This document shows positions 13,792-23,726 of a stretch of 32,644 nucleotides of DNA, in pieces. Each line of letters starts with the position of its first letter. Position 1 is the stretch's first letter. The translations under genes were made by a program, and so were the position numbers. The stretch spans positions 1 through 32,644 of the forward strand of contig JAUWUS010000019.1 of assembly GCA_030617815.1 (NCBI GenBank). Direction: 5' to 3'. The notes below the pieces were generated by a model, which worked only from the letters and a program-made list of their open reading frames with translations, was not told the DNA's origin and did no database searches. The stretch comes from Gammaproteobacteria bacterium (GTDB taxonomy: Bacteria > Pseudomonadota > Gammaproteobacteria > UBA6429 > Thiohalophilaceae).

Positions 13792-16074
13792 ATGAATAAT
13801 AAAAACGATCACTGGCGTTTAAAATGGTTTAGCGCACCGTTAATGAAACTGTTTCTTAAAGTGACGCCCAAAATGTCACGCACTGAACAGGAAGCACTTG
13901 AAGCCGGTTCGGTCTGGTGGGACGGTGAACTCTTTAGTGGTAAGCCACAATGGAATAAGCTGCTCTCGTTGCCAAAACCCCGCTTAAGTAAAGAAGAACA
14001 AGCTTTCATGGATGGCCCGGTCAAAACTTTATGCAACATGTTAGATGACTGGAAAATCACCGAAGAAGATAAAGACCTTCCTGAAGAAGTTTGGCAATAT
14101 ATTAAAGATAACGGCTTTTTCAGCATGATTATCCCTAAGCATTTTGGTGGTAAGGAATTTTCTGCCTATGCACATTCACAAGTCGTTATGAAAATATCAA
14201 CCCGCAGTATTTCAACTGCGGTCACAGTGATGGTGCCCAATTCATTAGGTCCAGGTAAATTATTACTGGAATACGGTACCCAGGAACAAAAAGATCATTA
14301 TTTACCGCGTTTAGCTAAAGGATTAGAAGTCCCCTGCTTTGCTTTAACTAATCCTCATGCCGGTAGTGATGCCGGTGCTATTCCTGACTACGGTATTGTC
14401 TGTAAAGAAAAGTTTGACGGCAAAAAAGATGTTTTAGGTATTCGTCTAAATTGGGATAAACGTTATATAACACTTGGCCCTGTTGCAACATTACTTGGGC
14501 TTGCTTTTAAGCTTTATGATCCGGACCAACTCATCGGTGAAAAAGAAGAACTCGGTATTACACTTGCACTGATCCCTACAGACACTAAAGGTGTTGAAAT
14601 TGGTAACCGCCACTTCCCCTTGAATATGGTTTTTATGAATGGTCCAAATTATGGTAAAGATGTTTTTATACCTATGGACTGGGTAATTGGAGGACTTGAT
14701 CAAGTCGGTCAGGGTTGGCGTATGTTAATGGAGTGTTTGTCCGATGGTCGGGCAATTTCATTACCCGCATTGAGTACCGGTGCAGGTAAACTGGCAAGTT
14801 TATCCGTTGGGGCTTATTCGCGTGTGCGTCAGCAATTCAATATGCCGATTGGAAAATTTGAAGGCGTAGAAGAAGCATTAGCACGCATAGGTGGGTTGAC
14901 CTATATGATGGATGCATCGCGTTCTTTAACGCTGGCTGCATTAGATAATGGTGAAAAACCTTCTGTTATTTCAGCTGTAGTAAAATATCACTTAACCGAA
15001 ACGATGCGTAAAGTAGTTAATGATGCCATGGACGTAGTTGGTGGCGCAGGCATTTGTCTAGGGCCTCAAAATTTTATAGGGCGGATTTATCAGGCCATTC
15101 CAATTAGCATTACGGTTGAAGGTGCAAATATTCTTACCCGTTCAATGATTATTTTTGGTCAGGGTGCAATTCGAAGTCATCCTTATATATATAAGGAGTT
15201 AGAATCTTTATCCGAACATGATAAGAATGAAGCATTAGAGCAATTTGATCGCGCTTTATTTGGTCATATGCGATTTTTTATTACCAATACAATACGCTGT
15301 TTTTTTAATGGTTTAACCCATGCATGGTTTATTCGTGCACCATCACGAGCGAGTAGAAAAGTTAAACGTTATTACAAGCAAGCAACCCGTATGAGTGCGG
15401 CCTTTGCTTTAGTTACTGATATTTCTTTAATGATTTTAGGTGGCTCACTAAAAAGACGTGAGAAAATATCGGCACGCTTAGGTGATATTTTAAGTCATCT
15501 TTATTTGCTTTCTGCTGTATTAAAACATTATCAGGATCAAGGTGAGCATGAATCCGACCTACCTTTTGTTCACTGGGCTTGTCAGTATAATTTACAACGG
15601 ATTCAAACAGCCTTTAATGGTTTTTTACATAACTTCCCTAACCGCCCTGTTTCTTTACTTTTACGCTGGATTGTTTTTCCATGGGGTCGACTTTATGCGC
15701 CACCAAATGATCGACTTGGGCACAAAATCTCAACACTATTAATCAACCCTTCTGAAATGCGCAATCGTTTGACTAGTGGTGTTTTTATTCCGAAAAATGA
15801 AGATGAAACAATTACTCAACTTGAAAGTGCTTTGCGTAAGGTTGTTGATGCAGCTCCATTAGAGAAAAAAATTCGTTCATTTCAAAAAAACTTTAAACCT
15901 GAATATGCGGATTATGAAACTATGTTAGCAGCAGCAATAGTTGAAGGAATTATTGACAAGGATGAAAAATCTGTTTTGCAACAGGCGAATAAAGCTCGTA
16001 CAAAAGTTATTGGTGTTGATGATTTTACTTTTGACTTAAAAAGAAAAGAGAAATCAAAGAAAAAAATAAATTAA
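13792..16074 (+). CDS. fadE: Acyl-CoA dehydrogenase, FadE type
   Basis: First oxidation step of beta-oxidation: acyl-CoA to trans-2-enoyl-CoA with FAD. The 760-residue length fits the long FadE class rather than ~400-residue dehydrogenases. Visible are SRTEQEALEAGSVWWDGELF near the N-terminus, the acyl-CoA dehydrogenase core with CFALTNPHAGSDAGAIPDYG, RAISLPALSTGAGKLASLS, and VVGGAGICLGPQNFIGRIYQ preceding the expected catalytic region VEGANILTRSMIIFGQGAIR, then the C-terminal FadE extension with a basic tail. It is the first gene of the fad operon, 12 nt before the thiolase gene. No key residue is obviously missing. Confidence 0.93.
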   Translation: MNNKNDHWRLKWFSAPLMKLFLKVTPKMSRTEQEALEAGSVWWDGELFSGKPQWNKLLSLPKPRLSKEEQAFMDGPVKTLCNMLDDWKITEEDKDLPEEVWQYIKDNGFFSMIIPKHFGGKEFSAYAHSQVVMKISTRSISTAVTVMVPNSLGPGKLLLEYGTQEQKDHYLPRLAKGLEVPCFALTNPHAGSDAGAIPDYGIVCKEKFDGKKDVLGIRLNWDKRYITLGPVATLLGLAFKLYDPDQLIGEKEELGITLALIPTDTKGVEIGNRHFPLNMVFMNGPNYGKDVFIPMDWVIGGLDQVGQGWRMLMECLSDGRAISLPALSTGAGKLASLSVGAYSRVRQQFNMPIGKFEGVEEALARIGGLTYMMDASRSLTLAALDNGEKPSVISAVVKYHLTETMRKVVNDAMDVVGGAGICLGPQNFIGRIYQAIPISITVEGANILTRSMIIFGQGAIRSHPYIYKELESLSEHDKNEALEQFDRALFGHMRFFITNTIRCFFNGLTHAWFIRAPSRASRKVKRYYKQATRMSAAFALVTDISLMILGGSLKRREKISARLGDILSHLYLLSAVLKHYQDQGEHESDLPFVHWACQYNLQRIQTAFNGFLHNFPNRPVSLLLRWIVFPWGRLYAPPNDRLGHKISTLLINPSEMRNRLTSGVFIPKNEDETITQLESALRKVVDAAPLEKKIRSFQKNFKPEYADYETMLAAAIVEGIIDKDEKSVLQQANKARTKVIGVDDFTFDLKRKEKSKKKIN

Positions 16075-16086
16075 AGAGAAAAAATA

Positions 16087-17397
16087 ATGGAAAGTCCAGA
16101 ACTAAATAAAAGTTTACCAAAACCTGTTTATATTGTTGACGGTAGCCGAACACCATTTTTAAAGGCACAAGGTAAACCAGGTAACTTTGCAGCAGTTGAT
16201 CTTGCTTTAGGCTGTGCTCGTCCTTTACTGGCACGGCAAACTTTCTCTGCCGAACAACTCGATGAAGTTATTGTTGGTTGTATGATGCCAGGACCAGATG
16301 AAGCGAATATTGCGAGGGTAATTGCATTACGTCTGGGATGCGGAAAAAAAGTTCCTGCATGGACAGTGCAACGCAATTGTGCATCGGGTATGCAAGCATT
16401 AGATTCAGCGGCGAAGGATATTGTTTTAGGACGAGCAAACCTAGTACTTGCCGGTGGTGTTGAAGCCATGAGCCATGCGCCCGTTTTATTAAATAATGAA
16501 ATGGTCGGTTGGTTAGGTCAATTGGCCATGTCAAAAAAAACACTGGATAAATTCAAAACGTTTGCCGCTTTGCGCCCACGTCACTTAAAACCCATTATTG
16601 GTTTGCTGCGTGGTTTGACTGATCCTGTTGTCGGTTTATCAATGGGACAAACTGCAGAAAATATTGCACATCGATTTAATATTGATCGTTTAAGTATGGA
16701 TGCTTTTGCGGTACAAAGTCATCAACGTTTAGCCGCAGCACAAGAAGCTGGAATATTAAATGAAATTGAGGCTTTGTATGATCATAACGGTCATGCTTAT
16801 TTACATGATAACGGTGTTCGAACAGATTCCTCCGTTGAGCGACTGGCAAAACTCCGCCCTGTTTTTGATCGACAATTTGGTATAATCACCGCAGGTAATA
16901 GTGCACAAATTACAGACGGTGCGGCAATGCTTTTATTAGCCAGTGAAGACGCGGTTAAAGAATTTAAACTTCCCGTTATGGGTAAATTAATAGACAGTCA
17001 CTGGGCCGGACTCGAACCCGCACAAATGGGATTAGGACCGGTACACGCTATAACCCCCCTTCTAACACGTAATGATTTTACCCTTAAGGATATTGATTAC
17101 TGGGAAATCAATGAAGCCTTCGCAGCACAAGTACTCGCTTGTTTAGCTGCGTGGCAAGATGAACAATATTGCAAAGAAGAGTTGGGCCTTGAAGCGGTAT
17201 TAGGCAAACTTGATCAAAACAAACTTAACCTGGATGGCGGTGGTGTCAGCCTTGGCCATCCCGTTGGCGCAAGTGGTGCGCGAATTGTTTTACATCTTTT
17301 GCATGTCCTTAAACGTAAAAAAGCAAAACGTGGAATCGCCAGCCTTTGTATCGGCGGTGGCCAGGGTGGCGCTATGCTGATTGAACGTGGTAAATAA
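16087..17397 (+). CDS. fadI: 3-ketoacyl-CoA thiolase, FadI type
   Basis: Cleaves 3-ketoacyl-CoA with CoA to acetyl-CoA and a shortened acyl-CoA. The 436 residues equal the usual FadI length and exceed FadA (~390). Catalytic residues are seen at C98 in QRNCASGMQALDSA, the histidine in DGGGVSLGHPVGASGAR, and the glycine-rich SLCIGGGQGGAMLIE end. The NEAFAAQ motif is present. It sits 3 nt before the fadJ-type gene; the two products are expected to form the beta-oxidation complex. Gene order thiolase then multifunctional enzyme matches fadI-fadJ. Confidence 0.9.
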   Translation: MESPELNKSLPKPVYIVDGSRTPFLKAQGKPGNFAAVDLALGCARPLLARQTFSAEQLDEVIVGCMMPGPDEANIARVIALRLGCGKKVPAWTVQRNCASGMQALDSAAKDIVLGRANLVLAGGVEAMSHAPVLLNNEMVGWLGQLAMSKKTLDKFKTFAALRPRHLKPIIGLLRGLTDPVVGLSMGQTAENIAHRFNIDRLSMDAFAVQSHQRLAAAQEAGILNEIEALYDHNGHAYLHDNGVRTDSSVERLAKLRPVFDRQFGIITAGNSAQITDGAAMLLLASEDAVKEFKLPVMGKLIDSHWAGLEPAQMGLGPVHAITPLLTRNDFTLKDIDYWEINEAFAAQVLACLAAWQDEQYCKEELGLEAVLGKLDQNKLNLDGGGVSLGHPVGASGARIVLHLLHVLKRKKAKRGIASLCIGGGQGGAMLIERGK

Positions 17398-17400
17398 AAT

Positions 17401-19434
17401 ATGGCAAAGAAAAAATATAAAAACTGGAAAGTAGAACACGATAAAGATGGTATTGCCTGGTTGCATTTAGACGTACCTAAAAGCAGTGCTAATATTCTCA
17501 ATGAACAGGTTATTATTGAACTTGATAGCATTGTTAATGAGTTAATAAAAAAAATACCAACTGGTGTTGTTATTTTATCCGATAAAGAAAGTGGTTTTAT
17601 TGCCGGTGCAGATATTAATGAATTTACCACCTTTGAGTCTGAAGAAGCTGCATTAATAAATATTCAACGCGCTCATACTATTTTTAATAATATAGAAAAT
17701 TTAAACTGCCCTACTGTCGCATTGATTCACGGTTTTTGTTTAGGTGGCGGTATGGAACTTGCCCTTGCCTGTCGTTATCGAATTGCCGAAGAAAATGCCT
17801 CTCTGGGTTTACCCGAAGTTAAACTCGGTATTCATCCCGGTTTTGGTGGCACAGTAAGAAGCATTGAAAGAATGGGCAGCTTTGCTGCGTTAGATTTCAT
17901 ACTCACTGGTCGAACATTAAAAGCTCGTCAGGCGAAAAAAACACGTTTAATCAATTACGCTGTACCAAAACGCCATTTAATGACGGCAGCAAAACAAACC
18001 ATTTTAAAACCACCTAAAATCTCCTCTTTACCCTGGTGGGAAAAAATTGTTAATCACCCTTTAATTCGGCCGTTTGTTGCAAAAATATTGATTAAGAAAG
18101 TCTCTGCGCGTGCTGCTCGAGCGCATTACCCTGCCCCGTACGCTATTATTGATCTGTGGCTGAATCATTTAAATGATCGAACACGTATGTTAGAAGAAGA
18201 AGCTAAATCAATTGCTCGATTACTGGTTGGCAAAACAGCACAAAACCTGATTCGTATATTTAAACTGACCGATCAACTTAAAGGTCTGGTTAAAGACAAA
18301 TCTGTTTCAATTAATCACATCCATGTCATTGGTGGTGGTGTTATGGGTGGAGATATTGCCATTTGGTGTGCTTTACAGGGTTATGATGTTACCTTGCAAG
18401 ATCAACGTCATGAAACTTTGGCGGCAGTAATTCAACGTGCGGCTAAATTATACAAACGTCTGTTAAAACAGAAATATCGGATTAATGCTGCTCTGGATCG
18501 TTTAACACCGGATCTTAAAGGCAATGGACTGGTAAAAGCAGATGTTGTTATTGAAGCCATATTTGAAGATGCCGAAGTTAAACGTAATTTATTTAAAAAC
18601 ATCGAACCGAAACTGAAAAAAACAGCCATTATAGCAACCAATACATCCAGTATTCCGCTGGAACAATTAACTGAAAGTTTAAAAAAACCGGATCGTCTTG
18701 TTGGTTTGCATTTCTTTAACCCGGTATCAAAAATGCCTTTGGTTGAAATTGTTGTTGGCGAAAAAACCAGTAAAAAAACACAACAAATTGCAATCAGCTT
18801 AACTAAAAAAATAAAAAAATTACCTTTGCCTGTTACTAGTACACCAGGATTTTTGGTCAATAGAATATTGATGCCTTATTTAACCGAAGCAGTTACGTTA
18901 TTTGAAGAAGGTGTGCCTATTACAGTGATTGATAAAATTGCTTTAGATTATGGTATGCCCATGGGGCCGATTGAATTAGCGGACACGGTTGGGCTTGATA
19001 TTTGTCTGCATGTTGCTGAAAATCTGGCAGAATCTATGCCTATTACTGTACCAGAGCATTTACGCGACTTAGTCAATAAAAAAATGCTGGGCAAAAAAAC
19101 AGGCAAAGGATTTTATACTTTTAAAAAAGGTAAACTGGTTAAGCCAGCCAGTAAAAATAACTATACTCCCCCTACAGATGTTAAAGAACGACTTATTTTA
19201 ATAATGATTAATGAAGCTATGGCATGTTTACGTGAGAATGTCGCTGGTTCAAAAGATTTAATTGATGCAGGTATTATTTTTGGGACAGGTTTTGCGCCAT
19301 TCCACGGTGGCCCTTTACAGTATGTTAAGGATCGAGGTCAGGAACAAGTGGTAATAGCATTAGAGCATCTTGAAAAAATTCACGGCTCTAGATTCAAACC
19401 TGATGATGGTTGGAAAACAATTGTGATTGAGTAA
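17401..19434 (+). CDS. fadJ: Enoyl-CoA hydratase/3-hydroxyacyl-CoA dehydrogenase, FadJ type
   Basis: A two-function beta-oxidation enzyme of 677 residues. The N-terminal crotonase domain (~1-190) has FIAGADINEF, FCLGGGMELALACRYRIA with E119 and LPEVKLGIHPGFGGT with E139, the two hydratase acids. The dehydrogenase half (~305-590) starts HVIGGGVMGGDIAIWCALQG, the NAD site, then LVGLHFFNPVSKMPLVEIV with the catalytic His and STPGFLVNRILMPYLTEA. A last repeat (~590-670) carries FGTGFAPFHGGPLQYV. Somewhat shorter than E. coli FadJ (714). Partner of the preceding thiolase, and followed by the ligase after 5 nt. Confidence 0.92.
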   Translation: MAKKKYKNWKVEHDKDGIAWLHLDVPKSSANILNEQVIIELDSIVNELIKKIPTGVVILSDKESGFIAGADINEFTTFESEEAALINIQRAHTIFNNIENLNCPTVALIHGFCLGGGMELALACRYRIAEENASLGLPEVKLGIHPGFGGTVRSIERMGSFAALDFILTGRTLKARQAKKTRLINYAVPKRHLMTAAKQTILKPPKISSLPWWEKIVNHPLIRPFVAKILIKKVSARAARAHYPAPYAIIDLWLNHLNDRTRMLEEEAKSIARLLVGKTAQNLIRIFKLTDQLKGLVKDKSVSINHIHVIGGGVMGGDIAIWCALQGYDVTLQDQRHETLAAVIQRAAKLYKRLLKQKYRINAALDRLTPDLKGNGLVKADVVIEAIFEDAEVKRNLFKNIEPKLKKTAIIATNTSSIPLEQLTESLKKPDRLVGLHFFNPVSKMPLVEIVVGEKTSKKTQQIAISLTKKIKKLPLPVTSTPGFLVNRILMPYLTEAVTLFEEGVPITVIDKIALDYGMPMGPIELADTVGLDICLHVAENLAESMPITVPEHLRDLVNKKMLGKKTGKGFYTFKKGKLVKPASKNNYTPPTDVKERLILIMINEAMACLRENVAGSKDLIDAGIIFGTGFAPFHGGPLQYVKDRGQEQVVIALEHLEKIHGSRFKPDDGWKTIVIE

Positions 19435-19439
19435 ACAAT

Positions 19440-21251
19440 ATGAATAATAAACAAGATTATATTACTCCCGTTACCGCGAAAAATCTTTCAGATTTATTTT
19501 ATGAGCGCGTAAAACGTTCTGCAAATAAAGTTGCATATCGTTATTATGATGATAGCAGTGAATGCTGGAAAGATTTAACCTGGCTTGAGATCTCCAAAAA
19601 AGTAGAACTATGGCATAACGCGTTTCGCCATGAAGGACTGGTTAAAGGTGATCGCGTTGCCATTATGATGCGCAACTCTCCTGATTGGGTAATCTTTGAT
19701 CAAGCAGCATACAGTCTGGGGCTTGTTGTTGTACCTATATATACGAATGATCGCACCGAAAACATTCGATATATTCTTGAAAATGCCAACGTTAAAATAT
19801 TTTATATTGAAGATCCATCAATCTGTAAAGAGTTATTAGCAGATGAAGCCTTATTTGATGAACAGGGACTCAATGATCTTTTGCGAATAGTCACGCATCA
19901 ATCTATTACTGATTATAATAATTCTCATTTAGTGCAAGTTGACAAATGGCTTCCCTCCTACACTGAAACCATAGAGCGAGTGAATATCGAACCCGACGAA
20001 CTGGCAACCATTGTTTATACCTCAGGCACTACAGGGCGACCTAAAGGTGTCATGTTAAGCCACAATAATATCTTTTATAATGCTCACTCAGCCGCTATTT
20101 TCAGGGATTTTAATAGTAGCGATACATTTCTTTCTTTTCTTCCTTTATCACATATGTTTGAGCGCACTGCAGGTTATTACACGCCGATGATCATTGGTTG
20201 TAAAGTCGCTTATGCACGCTCAATTGAAAAGTTGGGAGAAGATTTAATATCCATAAGTCCAACAGTATTAGTCACTGTGCCACGTATTTTTGAACGTGTT
20301 TACAATAAAATTCATGATAAATTATCTAAAAAATCGGCCATTGCTCGAGGTTTATTCAAGCTTGCGGTTACAGTCGGCTGGCATCGTTTTTTATTCCAGC
20401 AAAAACGGCAACATTGGCATCCTAAATTATTATTATGGCCTGTTTTGAATAAACTTGTTGCAGGAAAAATATTAGCCAAGCTCGGAGGTAACTTGCAACT
20501 TGCTGTTTCAGGTGGTGCCCCACTGGCTCCGGAAATTGCAAAAACTTTTATTGGTTTAGGTTTAACAATTACCCAGGGCTATGGCTTAACCGAAACCAGC
20601 CCTATCGTATCTACCAATAAACTTAACGACAATGAACCATTTAGTGTTGGCCAAACAATGAAGTACGTTAGTGTAAAGTTAGGTAAGAATGATGAGCTTC
20701 TAGTGAAAGGTCCAACAGTAATGTTAGGCTACTGGGGTAATGAAGCCGCAACAAAAGAAGTGATTGATACAGATGGCTGGTTCCACACAGGTGACAAAGC
20801 AAAAATAGAAAATGATCATATCTATATTACGGGTCGGTTAAAAGAGATTATTGTTTTATCCAATGGTGAAAAAGTCCCACCTTCCGATATTGAAATGGCA
20901 ATTAGTAGCGACCCTTTATTTGAGCAAGTTATTGTTATTGGTGAGGCAAAACCATTTTTGACGGTTATTATTACAGTCGAAGAAAATAGCTGGCAGGAAT
21001 TTGCAACAAGCCAATCAGTTTCAACGGATGAATCTTCACTTCAACTTAAAGCAATAAAATCTGTTTTTCTTGAACGAATTAATAAGCGCTTAGATGCTTT
21101 TCCCGGTTATGCAAAAATTATTCGTGCTCATATTGTAATAAAACCATGGGTTATTGAAGATGGTTTAATCACCCCAACATTAAAACTCAAACGAGCTAAA
21201 ATTCATGAAAAATATGCACAAGAAATAACCGAGCTTTATCATGGCCACTGA
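19440..21251 (+). CDS. Long-chain fatty acid-CoA ligase (AMP-binding)
   Basis: Activates fatty acids to acyl-CoA through an acyl-AMP. The 603-residue protein has the P-loop-like TIVYTSGTTGRPKGVMLSHN (around 190-209), SFLPLSHMFERTAGYY, GYGLTETSPIVS, GWFHTGDKAKIENDHIYITG and RLKEIIVLSNGEKVPPSDIE. The length and the FERTAGYY block are of the long-chain FAA1/FadD15 kind rather than the E. coli FadD kind, so I leave the symbol blank. Probably associated with the inner membrane face. Its last 11 nt overlap the thioesterase gene. Confidence 0.9.
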   Translation: MNNKQDYITPVTAKNLSDLFYERVKRSANKVAYRYYDDSSECWKDLTWLEISKKVELWHNAFRHEGLVKGDRVAIMMRNSPDWVIFDQAAYSLGLVVVPIYTNDRTENIRYILENANVKIFYIEDPSICKELLADEALFDEQGLNDLLRIVTHQSITDYNNSHLVQVDKWLPSYTETIERVNIEPDELATIVYTSGTTGRPKGVMLSHNNIFYNAHSAAIFRDFNSSDTFLSFLPLSHMFERTAGYYTPMIIGCKVAYARSIEKLGEDLISISPTVLVTVPRIFERVYNKIHDKLSKKSAIARGLFKLAVTVGWHRFLFQQKRQHWHPKLLLWPVLNKLVAGKILAKLGGNLQLAVSGGAPLAPEIAKTFIGLGLTITQGYGLTETSPIVSTNKLNDNEPFSVGQTMKYVSVKLGKNDELLVKGPTVMLGYWGNEAATKEVIDTDGWFHTGDKAKIENDHIYITGRLKEIIVLSNGEKVPPSDIEMAISSDPLFEQVIVIGEAKPFLTVIITVEENSWQEFATSQSVSTDESSLQLKAIKSVFLERINKRLDAFPGYAKIIRAHIVIKPWVIEDGLITPTLKLKRAKIHEKYAQEITELYHGH

Positions 21252-21624
21252 CATCAATAAACAACCGGAAATCAGGGTATTACCTATGCCGGCGAATACC
21301 AATGCAGCTGATGATATTTTTGGTGGGTGGCTCATGTCTCAGGTGGATATTGCGGGCAGTATTGCTGCACACCGACACGTTGGCAACCGTGTTGTTACTG
21401 TCGCAGTGAATGAGTTTATTTTCATTAAACCTGTATTAGTGGGCGATTTGATTAGTATTTATGCCGACATTGTGCATATTGGTAATACCTCCATTCGTAT
21501 CGCGCTCGAGGTCATGGCTGAACATGAAAGAGGCAAAGATAAGGCGCAAAAAGTTGCTGAAGCAATACTTACCTATGTTTCATTAGATGAAAATAAGCAA
21601 CCGAAAACCATCAGACATGACTAA
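21241..21624 (+). CDS. Acyl-CoA thioesterase, YciA type (hot-dog fold)
   Basis: The 127-residue protein has RVLPMPANTNAADDIFGGWL, the YciA motif with the catalytic Asp region, followed by VDIAGSIAAHRHVGNRVVTV and FIFIKPVLVGDLISIYADI. It hydrolyses acyl-CoA esters to free CoA and fatty acid. Start codon overlap with the ligase stop (ATG at 21241 inside the ligase gene) implies translational coupling. As the last gene of the fad operon it may release CoA when acyl-CoA accumulates. Equivalent to yciA by motif; naming is not certain. Confidence 0.88.
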   Translation: MATDINKQPEIRVLPMPANTNAADDIFGGWLMSQVDIAGSIAAHRHVGNRVVTVAVNEFIFIKPVLVGDLISIYADIVHIGNTSIRIALEVMAEHERGKDKAQKVAEAILTYVSLDENKQPKTIRHD

Positions 21625-21736
21625 ACTGCGAAGACCGTCCTTGTTAATTATTGTAAAATCGAATAGTGTTTTAACAACGTACATTTTATAGTATTATTAT
21701 TTATATAATCAACTTACTTACTAAATACCATAATTT

Positions 21737-22804
21737 ATGAATTTACCTTTTGATAGCCAAAAACTTCGTCGCTTTGTTCCTTTATCTGAAATATCACATG
21801 ATAATTTTATTGAGCTGGTTAATAATATTACTGTTGAAAAATTAGCGGCCAGTAAAAAATTATTTAGTCGCGGCGATCAGAATAACGTTTCCTATTATTT
21901 GTTAAACGGTGAAATTGAGTTTACTGATAACGATGGGAACAAATCAACTATTACATCAAAATCAAAAGAATGTCGCTTTCCTTTAGACGAGAATAATCCC
22001 CGACAAAAAACAGCCATCACTAAAACAGAAATACATTATTTTTCAATAAATAAAAACTTGCTGGATGTTTTGTTAACCTGGGATCAAAATAAAAACTACA
22101 TTGTTAATGAGATAAATGATACCGAAGTTGATGATGATAACGACTGGATGACTCAGTTATTAAAACTTGATATTTTTCATAAAATCCCTCCTGCTAACAT
22201 TCAAGCCATGTTTCAACGTATACAGTCACTACCCGTGCAAAAAGATGATGTTATTATAAAACAAGGTGAAAAAGGTGATTTTTACTACATTATTCAGTCA
22301 GGTAGTTGTCGCGTAATGCGTCATTCAAAAGAAACGGGAAATAAAGAAATTAAAATTGCTGATATTGATGCCGGAAACGGTTTTGGTGAAGACGCGCTGA
22401 TTTCTGATGCGCCACGTAATGCGACAGTTATTATGAATACAGATGGTACACTTATGCGCCTGGCAAAAGATAATTTTATTGAATTGTTAAAAGAGCCAAT
22501 TATTAAATCAGTAAATAGTAGTGATGCAAAAGAAATGATTAAAGATGGTGCGATCTGGCTGGATGTTCGTTTACACAGTGAGTACCAAAACAAAAACATA
22601 CCGGGCAGCATCAATATTCCGCTTTTTCTTCTGCGTTCAAATGCCGGTAAATTGTCGAAGGAAAATAAGTATATCGTTTATTGTGACACCGGTAGCCGTA
22701 GTGCCTCCGCCACCTATATTCTTAATGAACGAGGATATAATGCTTATTTGCTTGAAGGTGGATTGATGAATAATTCAACGAAGAAAAAAGAAAGTGCAGC
22801 TTGA
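21737..22804 (+). CDS. Tandem cyclic-nucleotide-binding-like and rhodanese fusion protein
   Basis: Three domains in 355 residues. Residues ~10-120 form a weak first cNMP-binding barrel (KKLFSRGDQNNVSYYLLNGE) without a recognisable phosphate-binding cassette. Residues ~135-255 form a good second one: IIKQGEKGDFYYIIQSGSCR and FGEDALISDAPRNATVIM, with the conserved Glu and the Arg of the phosphate-binding cassette. Residues ~265-345 are a rhodanese domain with WLDVRLHSEYQNKNIPGSIN and the active loop CDTGSRS (C316). No DNA-binding domain is visible. It suggests a sulfur-transfer or persulfide enzyme gated by cAMP, cGMP or another ligand. Monocistronic and convergent with tatD. Confidence 0.85.
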   Translation: MNLPFDSQKLRRFVPLSEISHDNFIELVNNITVEKLAASKKLFSRGDQNNVSYYLLNGEIEFTDNDGNKSTITSKSKECRFPLDENNPRQKTAITKTEIHYFSINKNLLDVLLTWDQNKNYIVNEINDTEVDDDNDWMTQLLKLDIFHKIPPANIQAMFQRIQSLPVQKDDVIIKQGEKGDFYYIIQSGSCRVMRHSKETGNKEIKIADIDAGNGFGEDALISDAPRNATVIMNTDGTLMRLAKDNFIELLKEPIIKSVNSSDAKEMIKDGAIWLDVRLHSEYQNKNIPGSINIPLFLLRSNAGKLSKENKYIVYCDTGSRSASATYILNERGYNAYLLEGGLMNNSTKKKESAA

Positions 22805-22857
22805 TTTTATTATCAAGTCAATCGGGATATTCTGACTGACTAACCAATCATTATTAG

Positions 22858-23637
22858 TTACACAAGCTGGCCAAACAAATTAAAATAATTTTTTGTCGTT
22901 ATTTCTGCAACTTCTTCAACAGTAATATCACGTAATTCTGCAATTTTTTCTGCAACATGCACAACATAAGCAGGCTGGTTGCTTTTCCCCCTAAATGGAA
23001 CCGGTGCCAGATAGGGCGAATCTGTTTCAACTAGCATTTTATCTTGTGGAATATTTTTAGCAACAAGGTGTAAATCTTTTGCATTTTTAAACGTTACAAT
23101 GCCTGAAAATGAAATAACAAAATTTAAGTCCAGGGCTTTTTGTGCGACCTCCCAGTCTTCAACAAAACAATGCATCACCCCACCCACTTCATTTGCCTTT
23201 TCTTCTTTAAGAATACGTAATGTATCTTCAGTTGCATCACGCATATGAATGATGAGTGGTTTTTTTGTTTCTCTTGATGCCGCAATATGGTGGCGAAAAC
23301 GATCTTGTTGCCAGCCTAGATCTCCTTCACTGCGAAAGTAATCAAGTCCCGTTTCACCAATTGCCACGATATTTTTATCATCAGCTAATGTGATCAATTC
23401 ATCTGTGCTGGGATCATATCCATCTGTTTCATTTGGGTGTACTCCAACCGAAGCCGAAATAAAATCATATTTTTTTGCTATATTTATTACCGCACTAAAA
23501 TTTTCCATGTTAATTGAAACACATAACATATGACCTACACCTGCTTCATTGGCATAGGTCAGCGCATTTTCAAGTTTATTATCGTAAGAAGTTAAATCTA
23601 ACCGGTCAAGGTGACAATGAGAATCAATTAAAAACAT
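22858..23637 (-). CDS. tatD: TatD-family metal-dependent hydrolase (DNase)
   Basis: The start is set at ATG 23637 (MFLIDSHCHLDRLDL), where family homology begins; the ATG at 23679 would add 14 unrelated residues that run towards the terminator hairpin. TIM-barrel metal ligands are visible as DSHCHLD, IGETGLDYF, PLIIHMRDA, GVMHCF and VETDSPYLAPVPFRG. Family members are Mg-dependent nucleases acting in DNA repair and degradation; the exact substrate here is not shown. In Pseudomonas the gene also follows pilZ, but here a terminator lies between them, so it needs its own promoter. Confidence 0.9.
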   Translation of the reverse strand: MFLIDSHCHLDRLDLTSYDNKLENALTYANEAGVGHMLCVSINMENFSAVINIAKKYDFISASVGVHPNETDGYDPSTDELITLADDKNIVAIGETGLDYFRSEGDLGWQQDRFRHHIAASRETKKPLIIHMRDATEDTLRILKEEKANEVGGVMHCFVEDWEVAQKALDLNFVISFSGIVTFKNAKDLHLVAKNIPQDKMLVETDSPYLAPVPFRGKSNQPAYVVHVAEKIAELRDITVEEVAEITTKNYFNLFGQLV

Positions 23638-23672
23638 ATTTTTCACTTTAAACTTATCAAAAAAAATCGTAT

Positions 23673-23700
23673 TAAACAAAAATCGGGCTAAAGAGCCCGA
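23673..23700 (-). terminator. Rho-independent terminator after pilZ
   Basis: A perfect 7-bp stem TCGGGCT/AGCCCGA (23683-23689 with 23694-23700) with a 4-nt loop, followed on the minus strand by TTTTTGTTT. It ends the fab-to-pilZ transcript, 27 bp after the pilZ stop. Confidence 0.85.
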
Positions 23701-23726
23701 CTCAAAATATAATTATACTTAATTAA

